Positions 23,358 through 36,351 of a stretch of DNA of 64,000 nt are shown one piece after another. The position numbers were made by a program, and so were the translations under genes. Below the pieces are notes generated by a model. The model did no database searches. It saw nothing but the letters and a program-made list of their open reading frames with translations, and was not told the origin of the DNA. The stretch is from Punctularia strigosozonata HHB-11173 SS5 (taxonomy: Eukaryota > Basidiomycota > Agaricomycetes > Corticiales > Punctulariaceae): NCBI RefSeq assembly GCF_000264995.1, contig NW_006767434.1:2558344-2622343 (forward strand), in the 5' to 3' direction. Each line of letters starts with the position of its first letter. The first letter of the stretch is position 1.

Positions 23358-25915
23358 AGACAAGTCTGCCGTGGTTAAAAGAATGTGGGGTAAAATGAAG
23401 GTGGGTGCGCGGGGCGAAGGCGCGGGCTCGGAGAGACGAAGCAGCGAGAAAGGAGGCCTTCAGATGCACGCCGTGGTCATTGAGAGGCCAGCGAGCGAGC
23501 TACGGATGGCTTTCAGCATTTCCAGAACACAAGAAAAGGCGTTGGCTGAATGAATGGCATCATCAAAGAAGCGCGCAGAAGCAGGGCCGTGTGACGTCGG
23601 CAAACACTGCTGTGACGCTCTCCCTGGCGTGTGTCACACGTCCTCAGCGCTGGCCTCCTCCTGCGTCGATCCTTGGAGAAACTCCACTCCGACTTGCTTG
23701 CTGTTCGGTCTCTCGCGCATTTTGCACAACATAACACTGTGCACGGAGCGTTGAGAAACGCTGTATACGCCGCGAGATTTTCGATGACGCGCGGTCAGAT
23801 AGCGTTGTGATAGTCGATCACAAGAGGTTCCCTCGTTGCTGATATTTTTGCACGCGGATGAACGACTTCCCACTGCATTCACATGTCCCCGGAGGCCTTT
23901 CACGCACCGAGCAGGACTATCCAAGAAGAAGTACGTCAGACATATCCGCGTCTTACAGGATTCCCCACCTTTGTGCTCAAAACGGACGGCCACCGAATCC
24001 TTCGCAGCACATGAAGCCCTCACGACGGCGGTCCGGCTCAAGCTCGGCCAAGAGATGATCGTTGGCTCACAGCAACCCGAAGACCGAACGCGGGTCCGCG
24101 CTGTCAAAAACGTCACAGAAGTCTTCTGACCGTGTCTCCCCAAGGTTGAGCCTGGATGAACATGAGAACGCAGCCTTCATTCGCAAGCCATCCGTTCATT
24201 TGCCGTCCCATTCTGTGTACTCGACACGGAAGCTACCGGACGCGACCTGGGGGAGCCTGGGGGCAATTCTCCCTAGAACTCGGTTTCTTCCTGAGTTCTT
24301 CTTTGACAGACAGTTGCAAGAAATCGCGGGCGCAATAATGTGACCATGGCCTGACGACGAGGGGACGAACGCAACCTGCCATGTGCAATCCAGACATTCA
24401 CACATTTCGTGACCGCAACGAAAGCCTCTGCTTCAGTGCACGACCAGGACTTGTCTGGTCTCATATCCGTCGCCTCGTCAGCCTCAGCATCGAACAATAA
24501 GAATACGAGAAGGCGGGGAGCAGTACGAAGTCGGCTTCCGGATCAGGCCACGGCCGATACAGTGTCCAGCTGCGGAGTATGGGCAACTGAACAGACGTTG
24601 CGGCTGAACCGTCCCATGCGTTCACTATCTAGTGAACACTTACGAAGACCAGGCAGGATGTGACGCGTTATACCTGCCGCCAATCGCGGACGACTCGCTA
24701 CTAGAAATCATCGTCGGCGACTGACAGCATCGTATTATCCGTATCGTTTATATTCGATTTCTTGAGTGGTATAGGTCACGAGATATGGGCCAAATCGTTG
24801 TTGCTGGCGAATCGCATGCGCGGGGGACAGTGGCTCGGCCGAATGAGATGCAACTGCTTTCTGCGCAGTTCATACTGACGAGCGGCCACTGGACTGTGGT
24901 CGCCTCCCCTCTTTGATGGTACCTCAAAGTTTGACCATATCGTGCCTGGGCACTGGACCCAACAGAGGGATGGAGACAGAGAGGGCTTAAAAGGTACCTG
25001 CCGGCACGAAGGCGGCCACCTCCGATCGAGAGTTATCGGCAGAGCCCAAGCCGTCTTCCACGCTAATCTGATAATCGCGTGGCTTGTGCGCGGTCTTCTG
25101 CCAATTCAGAGGGGTAGGAGCGGGGATAGGTAAGAGGCATCGACACAACAGCAGTGCGTTGGGCACCGTGAATAAGTAACTTATACGAGATTGACGTCGT
25201 GGCATGATAGACGGGGGATCTGGATATGGAAAATGGGATTTGATTTTCCCCGGTGGGATTGCTATTATCACCCTCAAGGATCGGCAGGAATGCATGTGCG
25301 CGGACCCGAGTTGCCTCGGAGGCCGGAGCGTTTGGATGACAGATGATTGCGTTTTCGCCCTCGATTACCATTGCATACCTCTAGAAGGTGTTTGCGTAAA
25401 GAAAGGTTGGCCGTGATCACGGTCATCTAGCGCATGATTCCAGGAGTGCAGCCGCGTCGCGAGTTAAAAATATGAGCTATAATTTGCCTATGTGACAGTC
25501 CATCCGTCGAATAGAGAACGCAGTGCATATTAGTATTTGGGACGCTAGGCAACGGTACAGCTTGAGAAGTAATCGCGCTGGATCTTCACACTATACGGAT
25601 AATGCCGAACATGAGCATATGGCGGTCGTGGCCGACGTTCCATGCGAACGAGCGATGCAGGGAAACGAATAAAATTGAACTGGCCCCGGGTCGGCATCAT
25701 TGGCAGGCTTGGGTAGGCTTGGGTATGCAAGTGCTAACGAGGAAGCGGTGGCGTCGGCGCCATGAGGCGAAAGAAAGTGGGTGGGAGAAGAGCGCCCAGG
25801 GTCGGTGATTCGATCGACTGGTCGCTCGTCGCCGCACAGCCCCTGGACGGCGTCTTCGCTCTTAGCCCGGGGCACACACACCAGCCCCGAGGTCGCTCTT
25901 CTCTCTTATGCCACG
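23358..25915. other. Large divergent intergenic region, 2.6 kb
   Basis: Between the Fus1-like gene (minus) and the Kelch/BTB gene (plus). I read both strands and found only short ORFs without domains or splice continuation. It may hold long promoters or a non-coding transcript, but nothing specific can be supported. Confidence 0.45.
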
Positions 25916-28900
25916 ATGCACTCCATTTCTGACCTGACCACCTTTTGTCGAAAGACCACCGGCGATGTCCCGCCTAAACTCGTTGTATGTCGGTGAACAA
26001 CGTCCGTGTGTGCGCCCTAATGACCTCGTGTACGATCCTCTAGGGCGCCTCTACGACGGTGGTGGGCAACAAGATGTACCTCTTCGTGAGCGCGATGCCC
26101 CATCTGCAGGGACTGCACTGACCCTCGTAAAGGGAGGTCGTCTTGTAGCAGAGCGCCGGATGGTAGCGGACTTGTACGCCTTCGACCTTCGCACGTTGAA
26201 CTGGGAGCGCATGCCGGCAGCACCAGAAGATGACGTCCCGGCGGCGCGGTATTTCCACAGTGCAGATGCCTGCAAGTCTTTCCGCCGTTTTCTATCCCAT
26301 CCATGTAGCTGAAGCATTATACAGGGAATAACCATCTCGTCATCTTCGGCGGCATGGGTAACAAGCCTGACGCGATCAACCCTGAAGACCTCATCGTCCT
26401 CAATGACGTTCGCCTATTCGACCTAGCCTCAGGACACTGGGTGTCCATCTCGGGTCCTGAGCTTCCCTCTGCCATACAACCCAAAGCCCGCTACGCCCAC
26501 CTTTCGTCCGTCACCGGCGACCGCCTCTTCGTCATCGGCGGCCAGGACATAAATAACGTCTGGCTTGATGACGTCTACATTTACGACCTCAAGACGAGGC
26601 AATGGATTCACCGTCGAGACTACCAGCGCCATTGTGGTACATACCGCAGTGTTGCTGTGGCGGCGGACCTGCGGGTGAGGATGCCTCAGGACGAGCTCCG
26701 CGGCCAACCCTCCACACTCGGTCCTCCTGGGACGCGCTTCACCAAAGAGGACCAAAAACTCAATAAGGAGTTCACGCCGTCAGAGTCGCTCGTACACCTT
26801 CCTTACTCCACCAAGCCGACGGACGATTACCCGAACGACATCTACCTCTACTCCAACTACAACTTCACCGACGTCAAGCGCGAGCTTGAGGTCTTCACCC
26901 CACTTCCCTCTGAGGCAGACTTTGCCATCACCGATCGGTCCTCATCCATGACCGGCTCTGCGCTTCCGCCAGGCCTCCGTTTCCCCGCCGGTGCCATCCT
27001 CGGCACGCATCTCATCATTGCTGGAACCTACCTCGCGCATACGTACCAATCCTTTTCCATATGGGCCCTCGATCTCATCACCAACACCTGGGCGCGCATA
27101 GACCCGGGTTCGACTCTCTCCAGCGGCTCGTGGTTCCGCTCCTGCCTTTGGGCGGAAGCGAACAAGTTCATGATATTCGGGAATAGGAAGGGCAACCTCG
27201 TTGAGGACTACAACAGACGCTTGCTCAGCTGGGACCACGTCGCGACCGTCGATCTGGAGGCGTTCGGGATGTATCAACCGCCCAAGCTTGCACTCGAGGT
27301 GCCGATGCAGGAGCTTGGGCTTGCCGCGCTCGAGGAGGAGGTCCTCGCTGACTTCGAGATCATCTGCGACGACGGGCGCAAGATTCGTTGCTCACGTCAA
27401 GTTCTCGAGGAGCGCTGGCCATGGTTCAAGGCACAGCTCATCACCTTTATGCAAGAGGCCGCGCGTCTTTCTGCCTCATCTTCGGGAGGTATCCCGCCGC
27501 TACCAACATTACCCGGCTCCTCACCCTCGTCTGAACCACGGCACGACCCCCGCCTGACGCCGCGCAGCTTCCAGCTTTCAGAACCATACCCGATCAGCCT
27601 CGCGTTTCTGCAATACTTCTACACCCGCGCGCTTATCACGCCACTCCAGCACGCGCCGGCCGTGCTCAGCCAATTGCTCGTGCTCGCGAGCACCTACGAC
27701 CTGCCGCACCTGCAAGACCTCGTTGTGCATGCCATGCACCGCGCGCTTAGCAACTCGACGAGCGTTGGCGTGTACGAAGTCGCGACGCTCTGCTCGTGTC
27801 GCAGCCTCCAAATTCGTGCGCTCAAGACGGTCATGGCGTACAACCAGCGCCGGCCGACCGGCCGCTCTCGCCGAGACGCTGACGGGGCCGGCGGCGGTCC
27901 AGGCTCCGGTCCAGGCTCCGGCTCCGGGAGACGCGCCGACCGGGAAGACCGTGACCGGAACGGGTACGGCGGGGGCGGAGGTGGGAGGGACACGTCGAGC
28001 GCGGCGCGTCCTCGGGGGATGTCGGACGCGTACATGCGCGGCACGGCGTATACAGGGACATCGGTGGGCGGCGGTGGGAGCAGCCGCCCTATCGGCACCA
28101 TGGCCAGTGTTTCGCCTGCGGGTCAGTCTTCTACTTGGATGTTGTAATATATTTTCTCGGGATTTCTTATGGATGGATCACCTTTCTTGGATGCATTTTG
28201 CAGGTTATCACGACCGTTACGTGAGGGAGGAAGATTGGTCGTCTCCGGAATCGGCTGGAAGCGAGCCGGCGTACGAGGTTCCGTGGCGCGGTCCATTTGC
28301 CGTTGGCGGTTCTGGAACCATTATTGTCACTGCGCCTCGGCCACAGCCCATTCAGGAATTATCGTCGGCTGGTAAGTGATTGATGATGTTCTTCCTGTTG
28401 GGTAAATGCTCAACGGTAGTGCAGATGCCTTTCCAGAGGAATCTGTGCTGCCCAACTCGCCGTCGTGGCATCTGTTGGCGATACCCGAGCCACCCAAAGA
28501 GGTTCCTGCGGAACCGGAATTCATCGCGCAGCTTGCTCGCCTTCAGGGTTCTCATGAACGGACAAGGAGCATTATGTCCACGAACACCGAGCGCGAGATC
28601 ACCAGTTTCGTGGAGCTGCTCGGGCCGTCTGTAACTAGTGGCGATCCCGAGCCCAGCTCTTCGGACGAGAGCTCATGGAATGACGATGAAGATATCGTGC
28701 CGACCATCACGAGAACTGTGCCAGATGCGGAAGACGAGTACTACTCTCCAAAGGTTTCGTTCGAGACCGTTCGTTTGCCCCCTCCGACGTTACGTCGTGC
28801 AGGACATCCTCCTCCCCTCTTGATATCGTCATACAGCCAGACATCCCCCGCGTCTCTTGCTGTTTCTACTCCCGATCTGGAATCCGACCCCGATCTGGAC

Positions 28901-29662
28901 TTCCTTGATCTCCGCACCGACTATCCATATGCACTGACTGCTGGCTCTCGAACTCGCGCCAAGCGCTCGTCAGGGCAAGGCAGCGTCAACAGCTGTTCTC
29001 CGTCGCTCGCTACTTCCATATCCGGGAGCTCATTCTCGACAGCGCCGCCCTCTACCCCTTCGAACCACGGTTTTGCGATCACCCCCAACACGGCTCTTTC
29101 TCCACGTTCGTCTGTGTTCCCGGAAGAAAGGAGCCGTCTGCGGCACATTCGTTCAGCACAATGGGAGACCGGCTCCTTTTTAACTCCAGTGGATGAAATG
29201 CATCAGCTCAAGCTGACTACGCCCGCTTTCCCCGCAGTTCCCACCGTCGCGGCACCTCCTCGTGTATCTTCACCTACCTCTGCCAACCACCCTCGGAAGA
29301 ATGGCCTGGACACCGTCGAGATCGCTGACCCCAACCCACTTTCACTGATGCCCGACACTCCGCGATCGGGGTCCAGTAAGCTCTTTGCAAGGTTCCGAAA
29401 GAACTCCAAGCCCGATCCAAACCATACCATTCGCGCTTCCTCAGAGAGTAGAAACACGGAAGAAAGGAACAGAAAGGCGGCGAAACCAGTCAAGCCGCCG
29501 ACCAAGGTCAAGTCGCCGGTCACCCCGACAAGTTCGGGTTTCAGGACTCCCGTCAAAGGCTCCCGCGTCTCGACTATGTCGTCGCAGTCATCTGGATCTA
29601 AGAAAAGAAATGTGCACGATGCCGAGGCATCCATGTTCGGCGGTCTGACGTTGATGCTGTAA
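25916..29662 (+). CDS. Kelch-repeat and BTB protein (Ral2-like architecture)
   Basis: Six exons (25916-25984, 26044-26085, 26133-26271, 26325-28121, 28204-28371, 28425-29662) close in phase to 1150 residues. The N-terminal half has Kelch blades (GASTTVVGNKMYLF+GGR; HLVIFGGMGNKPD; RLFVIGGQDINNVWLDDVYI). A BTB-type segment follows (ADFEIICDDGRKIRCSRQVL ... HAPAVLSQLLVLASTYDLPH). The C-terminal part is a long disordered Ser/Pro region ending FGGLTLML. The intron at 26272-26324 uses a GC donor. If the intron at 28122-28203 were retained, a stop at 28145 would end the protein at STWML and the 3' part would be a separate gene starting at 28173. Kelch plus BTB recalls fission yeast Ral2, a Ras-pathway protein; that link is inference. 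Confidence 0.8.
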
Positions 29663-30317
29663 CCGCGACCGAATCCCCCCCCTTCGTTTCGTTCACCTGC
29701 TTTATGTTTCCGTCGACTCTTGTTGTATGTGCTCCTGCTGTATCTGCTTGTCGTGTTCCCACCTACTTTATTTCTATGTTTCAAAAACCGGCATGTACGA
29801 CTCCCGACTGTTCATGGCTGTTGATATCCTATCACTCATACACTCCTCGGCCATTGGTAGAATCCACATCTGTAGAGAGAATGAGACTGCGGAAACTGAT
29901 GGTACACTGCGAGAACTGGTATAATCATAAGAGAGCACGCGGGGAATCGTGTGGTGAAGTGTTCCGGAATACGGAAGGTATAGCGCAGAGCAGAAAAAAG
30001 GGGGCAGTGAAGGGGTAAACAAGTGATCCTTCCTAGAAAATGACGGAGAGTGGCGCCGGATTGCGTTGAGAAAGCTACCATTGTGAGGGCAAACCTACAC
30101 CATCGGGGAAAGGAGGAGAAGACCCCCTTGGAGCCCTCCCGTGCCAGTCCCTTGACAAGTTCGCAAATATGGCGGCGCCGCCAGAGCTCGCTGCGGCGAC
30201 GGCAGGTGGCAAAGTGAAGTCTCGGAGATCGTCCATGTGAGGCGGGTGGGCCGGGATTACCGGGAGTTGCTGTTCAGGGTCGGCAATAGGGTGGGCGAAT
30301 ATATGGTTATCTGTGAT
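29663..30317. other. Convergent intergenic region
   Basis: Lies between the 3' ends of the Kelch/BTB gene (plus) and the RING ligase (minus). No gene seen. Confidence 0.5.
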
Positions 30318-32017
30318 TTAACCGTTCATCGCTTGTCCAAAGAACAGCACATATCGAGACTCACACTCTTTGGCGTGAACGGTGTCCTTCTGCCGTTCGC
30401 AGGCGCTACCTTCCGGGCAGTCCCTGCGGCTCAGCACGCCAGGGTCGACGTGTCCTTTGCGGCGTTCCCTGATCCACCAGTCCCTGCGATTGTTGATTGA
30501 GCACATTTGATGCTGATGGCGCAAGCTTCCGACCGACCTGATACCCCACATCAACACCTCAGCAGCGCAGACGCGGCAGATCCGGGTGCGCGGATGGGAT
30601 GGGTCGTTGTTAACGCCAGTTGCCTCTCCATGTCCGTTCTCGCTGAACAGACCCAGCTCGATCAGTGACGAAAAGCCACGCGGCTGTGACTGTATGTACA
30701 GTACGATCTGGTAAACGGAAGATGTGTTCAGCATTTCGCCGTGACGGTTGGTTCGCATAGCGCACATCACGATATATCGCCTGTGGTCGCAGCCTCTTTG
30801 TTACTAGGTAATCCAGGAGGATCTCCACTTCGACGGAGTTGGAGTCAAAGCACTCGTAGAGTTCAATGCTCTGGATAAGGTCACTGACATCCGCGAAGCC
30901 CTGCGGCTGAGCATTCTCGATGCGGGCGGCGATGCACCGGCCTTGTACACCAATGCCGCAGAATGAAACCTCGCAAAAATCGCAGTTCGTCGTTGCAGGG
31001 GCTCGAAGAGCGAGCAGGTCCTCACTGCAGAGACGCTATCGTCAGCCACGCGGGTAAAGCGGTTTACGAGAGATACCAACCAGTTGCCACAGAATGCGTG
31101 CCCAGGGGGAGGCCCGTTGTCTAGGTTCCAGGCCTGGTTGGGGTGAGCGTCTGGATCGGGTATGGGTTGCAGGCATCGGTACCCATACGGGTTATCAGGA
31201 TGACAGTGCGGACACGGACGCGCCAGCGAGTCGTTGGTAGGAATCTGCGGAGGAGGCGAACTGGGCGCCGGCATCGGTATCTATGCAAACCGGTCTGGTT
31301 TCAGTCCCATGCATCCCGCGCGTGGTGGGAGAAAGGCAAACCCGTAAAGTCGTGCCGGCTTTGTACACTTCGTCGGCTTGCTCGCGTTCGCGTTCAGATC
31401 GGCGCTTCGAGGGGCAGTTGCGAAGCAAAACATCGATCATAGTCTGTAGCGCCCGAGAGGGCACGGCAGTCGTAGATACTCCCCTACATGCAGGGCAATT
31501 TGTGCCGCCGTTCTGTGAGGATTATGATCAGGTGCAATTCCACATGACGCCACACGGGACGCATCAGTCACCTTTATCCAAAGGTGGCAGCAGCTAGATG
31601 AAGGACGTAGAGGTATCAACATCGGTGCAGCATGATACATCAACCGAGGATTCACCTTCCGCAGAAGAAATGTTGACAAGGATTCACGACGACGGGCTTG
31701 TACGCCAATGCGGAGCATATGCCGCACTCCAACTCGCTCTCCATGTCGTCTGCGAGCGCTCGGCCGTCCACCTTGGGTGACTCCGCGACCTGATCGTCAC
31801 GGGGCATCCTTGGATCGTCGACCGGGGCTCCATACGGCCGAACGCTCTCGTCTCGGTCGACTGAGTGCTCGCGGAGCTTCTTGTAGCTCGTGCTCGCCTC
31901 TTCGAACGATGGTGAGGCTCGCCGTTTCAGCGAGGCGACCGCCTCGCCCGCCTCGGCACCGATCACCGGAATAGAGGCACTGGTGAGGTATCCGTCCGCG
32001 GAACTATGCGCGGACAT
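30318..32017 (-). CDS. CHFR-like RING E3 ubiquitin ligase
   Basis: The start ATG is at 32017. The first ~90 residues are disordered. A C3HC4 RING follows from C98: ECGICSALAYKPVVVNPC, QHFFC, then after an intron SCCHLWIK and, after another, GGTNCPACRG. Next come a Lys/Arg-rich helix and a Cys-rich domain with RPCPHCHPDNPYGYRC and AWNLDNGPPPGHAFCGNW. The C-terminal exons hold VEILLDYLVTKRLRPQAIY, TRICRVCAAEVLMWGIR and RRDCPEGSACERQKDTVHAK, matching the Cys-rich C-terminal region of CHFR-type ligases, which ubiquitinate mitotic regulators. The usual N-terminal FHA domain is not seen, as in many fungal relatives. Several internal intron borders were placed only approximately. Confidence 0.8.
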
Positions 32018-32514
32018 GGTAGCGGGCTGCAACTCTCGGGACTAAGGCGGGTGATGGTCAGGGTCTGAGGTCAAGGGGTTCTCGGACGGAAACGTCGGTG
32101 AAAGAGCTAATAACTTCCCGGCGGTCACAGTACACGAACGCAGCCACCCACTGCCGGGAAGGCACCGATGGCCCGCGGGCCACAGTTCCGATCGAGTTGG
32201 ATAGGTGTATTTATGCGATTATCGATACAGTAGGGACCATAACGTGCATGTACCTGCGTACGAACGAGCCGACAGATGCATGTAGGGTACCATATATGGA
32301 CTAGCGTCCGTCGGCTATGACGAGACCATTATCCCTGCCTTCGATGTTCCCATCTACGCGAACCGCGCGATAAGATAATACACATGGATGCAGATCGTCC
32401 GTAGAGGAGGAACAGACACCGTGGCCCATCCTTCGCCTAGAGTAGCCACTGCAGGGGTGTAAAGGATCGGCGGAACAAAGGATAGCAACATCTCCGCACG
32501 TGGCACCTGCGCGG
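32018..32514. other. Intergenic
   Basis: Promoter region of the RING ligase, just downstream of MON1. Nothing else was recognised. Confidence 0.5.
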
Positions 32515-35120
32515 TCAGAATACTGGGGCATTCCTCAAGAACAGCTTGCCTTCCTCTCGCTTCACCCAGCGCGCAACGGCGTTCGCTGCATTGATCACCG
32601 CGCTCTTGGGTACGAGCGGTGACATGGCGATATACAGCTCGAACGGCTGAGTAATCTGCATCAGGGAACGGTCGGCGTCATTCTCCTCGAAGCTGACAAG
32701 TCTCGGGGTCTTACCCATCCCATGATGCTTTCCTTCTCTGTTAGCAAGTATTGCAACTTCAGCTGCCCCTTTTGACCAGATTTCGCGTGGATGTTATCAT
32801 GTACGGCCTGATACAACGTCACCAGACTAACGTCGATTGTCCGTGAGCTGCCTGAGATGAGGTGAACGCCGATCGACTCACCGTCTGCGATTCTCAACCA
32901 CATCATACGGATCTTCGTACATCGGGACCGTGACCTGCACATGCAAGCGGCTCTTGTACACAAAATGACGCAAGCCAGGGATACTGAGCTCGGCTACGGA
33001 GTACCGCACGGTCCCGGTTTGTATGGACTTGCTGATCCCAGCGACAACGTTGTCGTCGGTCAATTTCTACAGGTACGAGCGCTCATCAATGGAAGTTTAG
33101 GAGCGAAGATGGTAAGCTTACCTTGGCGATGAGATCACACCACCCCCGGATCGCCTCAAAATCGCCACCGGCGCTGACACAGACCAGCGCTACACCGGTA
33201 CCCGTCTCGAAGTCACCACGTTGACGTCTGTCCTCGCCACCCTGTCGACCCGTTGGCTCAGGTTCAGAAGGTGCCGAATTAGAACTACTGAGGGTCGGCC
33301 CGATGCTTTGCGGCGCAGGTGAAGCAGAGCCAGCTGGAGAGGGTAATGGTGGTTTTGTCGCTTGGGGTGCGCTTGTTACGCCAGAACCGTCCCTCGAGGA
33401 AGCATGTCTGGATATAGGCGGTGGATTCGGAGCCTTCGGTGTCTCGGGAGATTGCGCTTGCTCTATAGAATCGGGGAAGAACGACACGTATACGTTGGCA
33501 AACCCGGAAGGATTGAACTTCGGCAAGCAAACGGGGAGCCAGCTGGCCGATGCTGAAGAGTTGAGAATTGACGGGGAATGCAGAGTGTTGAGGAGGATAT
33601 GGAGATCTGCATGGCACACGCAGCATCAGAAATGCATACCAGTCAGCCTGAGCAAAGTCGATCACCGGAGGGATGAATCGAATGTTTCTTAGGTCTTGCG
33701 ACAGTCACGACGCGTCCGTTAGCTATGACGATGATATACAGTATATCTCGCTAATTTTTATCGGCTATTAGGGTCCGTGGTTAGCGAGAATCTACACGGT
33801 GATGCGCACTTTTAGCTTCGAGGGCGGTTGTAAACTTTCGCCAGCACGTTTCCGAAGCCTATCATCGACTTTGAGCACGTGCAAGGCCGACATCGTCATC
33901 GCGAAGTCTTCGTCGACGCGGGCCAGTAGTGAGTGAAGAAGATTCTCGGCGCCTGTGGATAGAATTTAGTAATGTTCAGAGAGATGTTATCGCTCGGTAG
34001 TGGTCATACCGTCGAGTAATCGTCGAAGGTCGAAGTTGTTCCGTCGCTCGAATATCCTCCGAAGCTGTGCCAGGCTCACAACGCTCAGGATCTGCAAGTG
34101 GAGGTACTCAAGGTGCGAGCGCGTCTTCCTTCTCAAATTTCAGTATCCTATGCAAAGCTAGCGCACATACGACGTACAATAGACTCAGGCTCCCCCCAAC
34201 TCGATGCGCATACATAGTATAGCGGGGGTCTCAAGAGGAATGTGATGCGTAACTTTCCACAATTAATGCATCGTAGCTTGTCATTGTCGTCAGCGAATAT
34301 GGAGATGAGCGCTTGCATGATGCCCATGGTTGCCGTCAGTTCCGGGCTATCGTCTGTGCCACTGGGCAAACGGGGAATAGATATCAGTATGGAGATATAG
34401 GGCCCCAACGAACAGAAGACAAGGCACACCTGACGAAGACGGGTTTTCCTGCTTCTGTGAGAACGAAGTATTGTCGAGGAGGGAACAAGTCGACTGGAAG
34501 ACTTGTGAAATGGGGCTGAATTACGTATAGATCCCCATCACTCACCCTGAGATATCCTTCGAGACACCTCCTCCACGTCCAGAGTCAGAGAATCTTGGGT
34601 TGACTTCTTCTGCAATCGCGGCCGTTCCTCGTTGACTAAGGTTTCGCATGTTAGGCGAAGTCAGCTCTAGTCAGGCACGACGGTACCGACCGAAACTGGG
34701 CTCCCTCGACCGTAACGTCTGCCTTAGGTGCTGTCTAAGTGCCAGCTTCGACTCTTCATCTACTACGGGACCCTCAATGCGGCCCCTCGCCTCGCCATCA
34801 ACAGTCTCCACGTCTGCTTCAGGCACATCCTGGATCAGGATCCCTTCGCCAGCATTCGAGTTGATCTCGACGTTGAGGGCGGATGACGCAGAGCTTGGTA
34901 CCATAGAAGGAGCCGGATTCGTGGCGTTTCTTTCCCGTTCCTTGCCCTTGGCTCCGGTACGGGTGGATGAGGAGGAGGAGGAGGAGGATATGGAAGGGGT
35001 GCGATAGACCTGAAAGTTGGAGAAAGACTGCGTCGGGCGTAACGGCGGTAGTTGTAGACGTGGGGCGGGTGTCCCTGCGCGCGACGGCGTCCGGCTACGC
35101 GACTTTGGTGTGTTCGACAT
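32515..35120 (-). CDS. MON1: Vacuolar fusion protein MON1
   Basis: The start ATG is at 35120 (MSNTPKSRSRTPSRAGTPAP); an upstream in-frame codon is not ATG. The N-terminus is disordered with a run of Ser encoded by a TCC repeat. Then come longin-type segments YFVLTEAGKPVFVR, DDNDKLRCINCGKLRITFLL with LYYVCASSWGEPESI, SWLPVCLPKFNPSGFANVYV, GVALVCVSAGGDFEAIRGWC, GLRHFVYKSRLHVQVTVPMY and, near the C-terminus, VINAANAVARWVKREEGKLF. These match MON1 in order. With CCZ1, MON1 activates Rab7/Ypt7 on late endosomes and autophagosomes. There are roughly eight exons, and the middle ones were traced by homology rather than by full phase counting. Confidence 0.92.
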
Positions 35121-35243
35121 CACGTCCGCGCCGAACGATGGACGAGACGAGCGCCTTGCTGATCGCAACGAGCGCCTGTGGCTGTGCTGACTTGCACGTC
35201 ATGCTCTTCGGAATCCAGCCTTCGCCGTGCTGCGACTTTACCG
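35121..35243. promoter_or_regulatory. Short bidirectional promoter of MON1 and the SAM carrier
   Basis: Only 123 bp separate the start codons of two divergently transcribed genes, so this interval and the 5' ends must hold both promoters. No TATA box is visible. Confidence 0.5.
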
Positions 35244-36351
35244 ATGTCCTTCAGCACCAACACCAACACCGACATTTTGATTGTGAGTACTTACCCACAG
35301 CATATTCGTACCGGCTAGCATGCTTACAAGCGCTCGATCCAGGCAGGTGCAGCGGCCGCGTTTACCGTCGATTTTCTCATTTATCCTCTAGACACGCTCA
35401 AGACGCGCATACAAGCTCCGAACTACTCTAGACTCTACCTAGATGCCGCGACACAAGCCATCAATCGGCCTGCACTCTTCCGGGGACTGTATCAGGGCGT
35501 TGGCAGCGTCGTGATTGCCACGTTACCTTCTTGTTCAGTACTGGTCTTCTCCGCCTTCACTTCGCCTCCGTTCTCACACGTTCCGCTTTGGCCTTCCAGC
35601 AGGAGCCTTCTTCACAACGTACGAGGGCTTGAAGTCATTCCTTGATACCGCTGGCCCCAACAACGGCCCCTTCCTCCCGTGGCAACCCTTGAACCATGCA
35701 ATCGCCTCGTCCGTCAGCGAACTCGTCGCCTGCGCCATCCTCACCCCGTCCGAGGTCATCAAACAAAATGCGCAAATGTACGACTCTGCGCGAGATGGTG
35801 GAACCAGCGCCACGGCACAAACGCTTCGCAAATTCCGCTCCAATCCATTCGGGCTCTGGCGGGGATATACGGCTTTAGCGGGGCGTAACCTCCCCTTCAC
35901 CGCGATGCAGTTCCCGATCTTCGAGCAGACGAAGGAAGTCTTGAGGAGCTATCGCGATCAACATGGAGCGAGGACACACACCATCGCAGAGAGTGCTGTC
36001 ATCACGGCCATTAGTGCAGGCATCGCGGGCGGGATTGCTGCTACGATCACCACCCCAATCGACGTGATCAAGACTCGTATCATGCTCGCCGCCGGAGAAT
36101 CCGAAGCAAAGCCTAACAATGGCGTAGTGGATGCACTCGGCCACCAGCCAAAAGCGCGTTCGCAGTACTCCGGCTGGGCAATCGGCCGTGATATCCTGGC
36201 AGAAGAAGGCGTACGCGGTCTATGGCGGGGAGGCACACTACGCACCGTATGGTCCACGCTGGGAAGCGCATTATACCTGGCTGTCTATGATAGCGGACGA
36301 GTATGGTTGGCGAGACGTCGAGGGGAAGACCCCGGGGAAGACCTATCATAA
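35244..36351 (+). CDS. PET8: Mitochondrial S-adenosylmethionine carrier (PET8/SLC25A26 type)
   Basis: Three exons (35244-35282, 35343-35532, 35600-36351) give 326 residues. All three mitochondrial-carrier repeats are present, with signatures PLDTLKTRIQ, PSEVIKQNAQ and PIDVIKTRIM. The order and surrounding residues (GLYQGVGSVVIATLPSSGAF; GLWRGYTALAGRNLPFTAMQ with FPIFEQTKE; IAGGIAATITTPIDVIKTR) fit the SAM carrier rather than ADP/ATP or phosphate carriers. It imports S-adenosylmethionine into the matrix in exchange for S-adenosylhomocysteine. It shares a very short promoter with MON1, but no functional link follows from that. Confidence 0.88.

Noticed and set aside
30237-30500. Plus-strand ORF over the 3' end of the RING ligase
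   Set aside because: It is antisense to conserved Cys-rich exons and lacks domain character.
34967-34992. GAG/TCC trinucleotide run as a regulatory repeat
   Set aside because: It is in frame inside MON1 exon 1, where it encodes a serine stretch in a disordered region.
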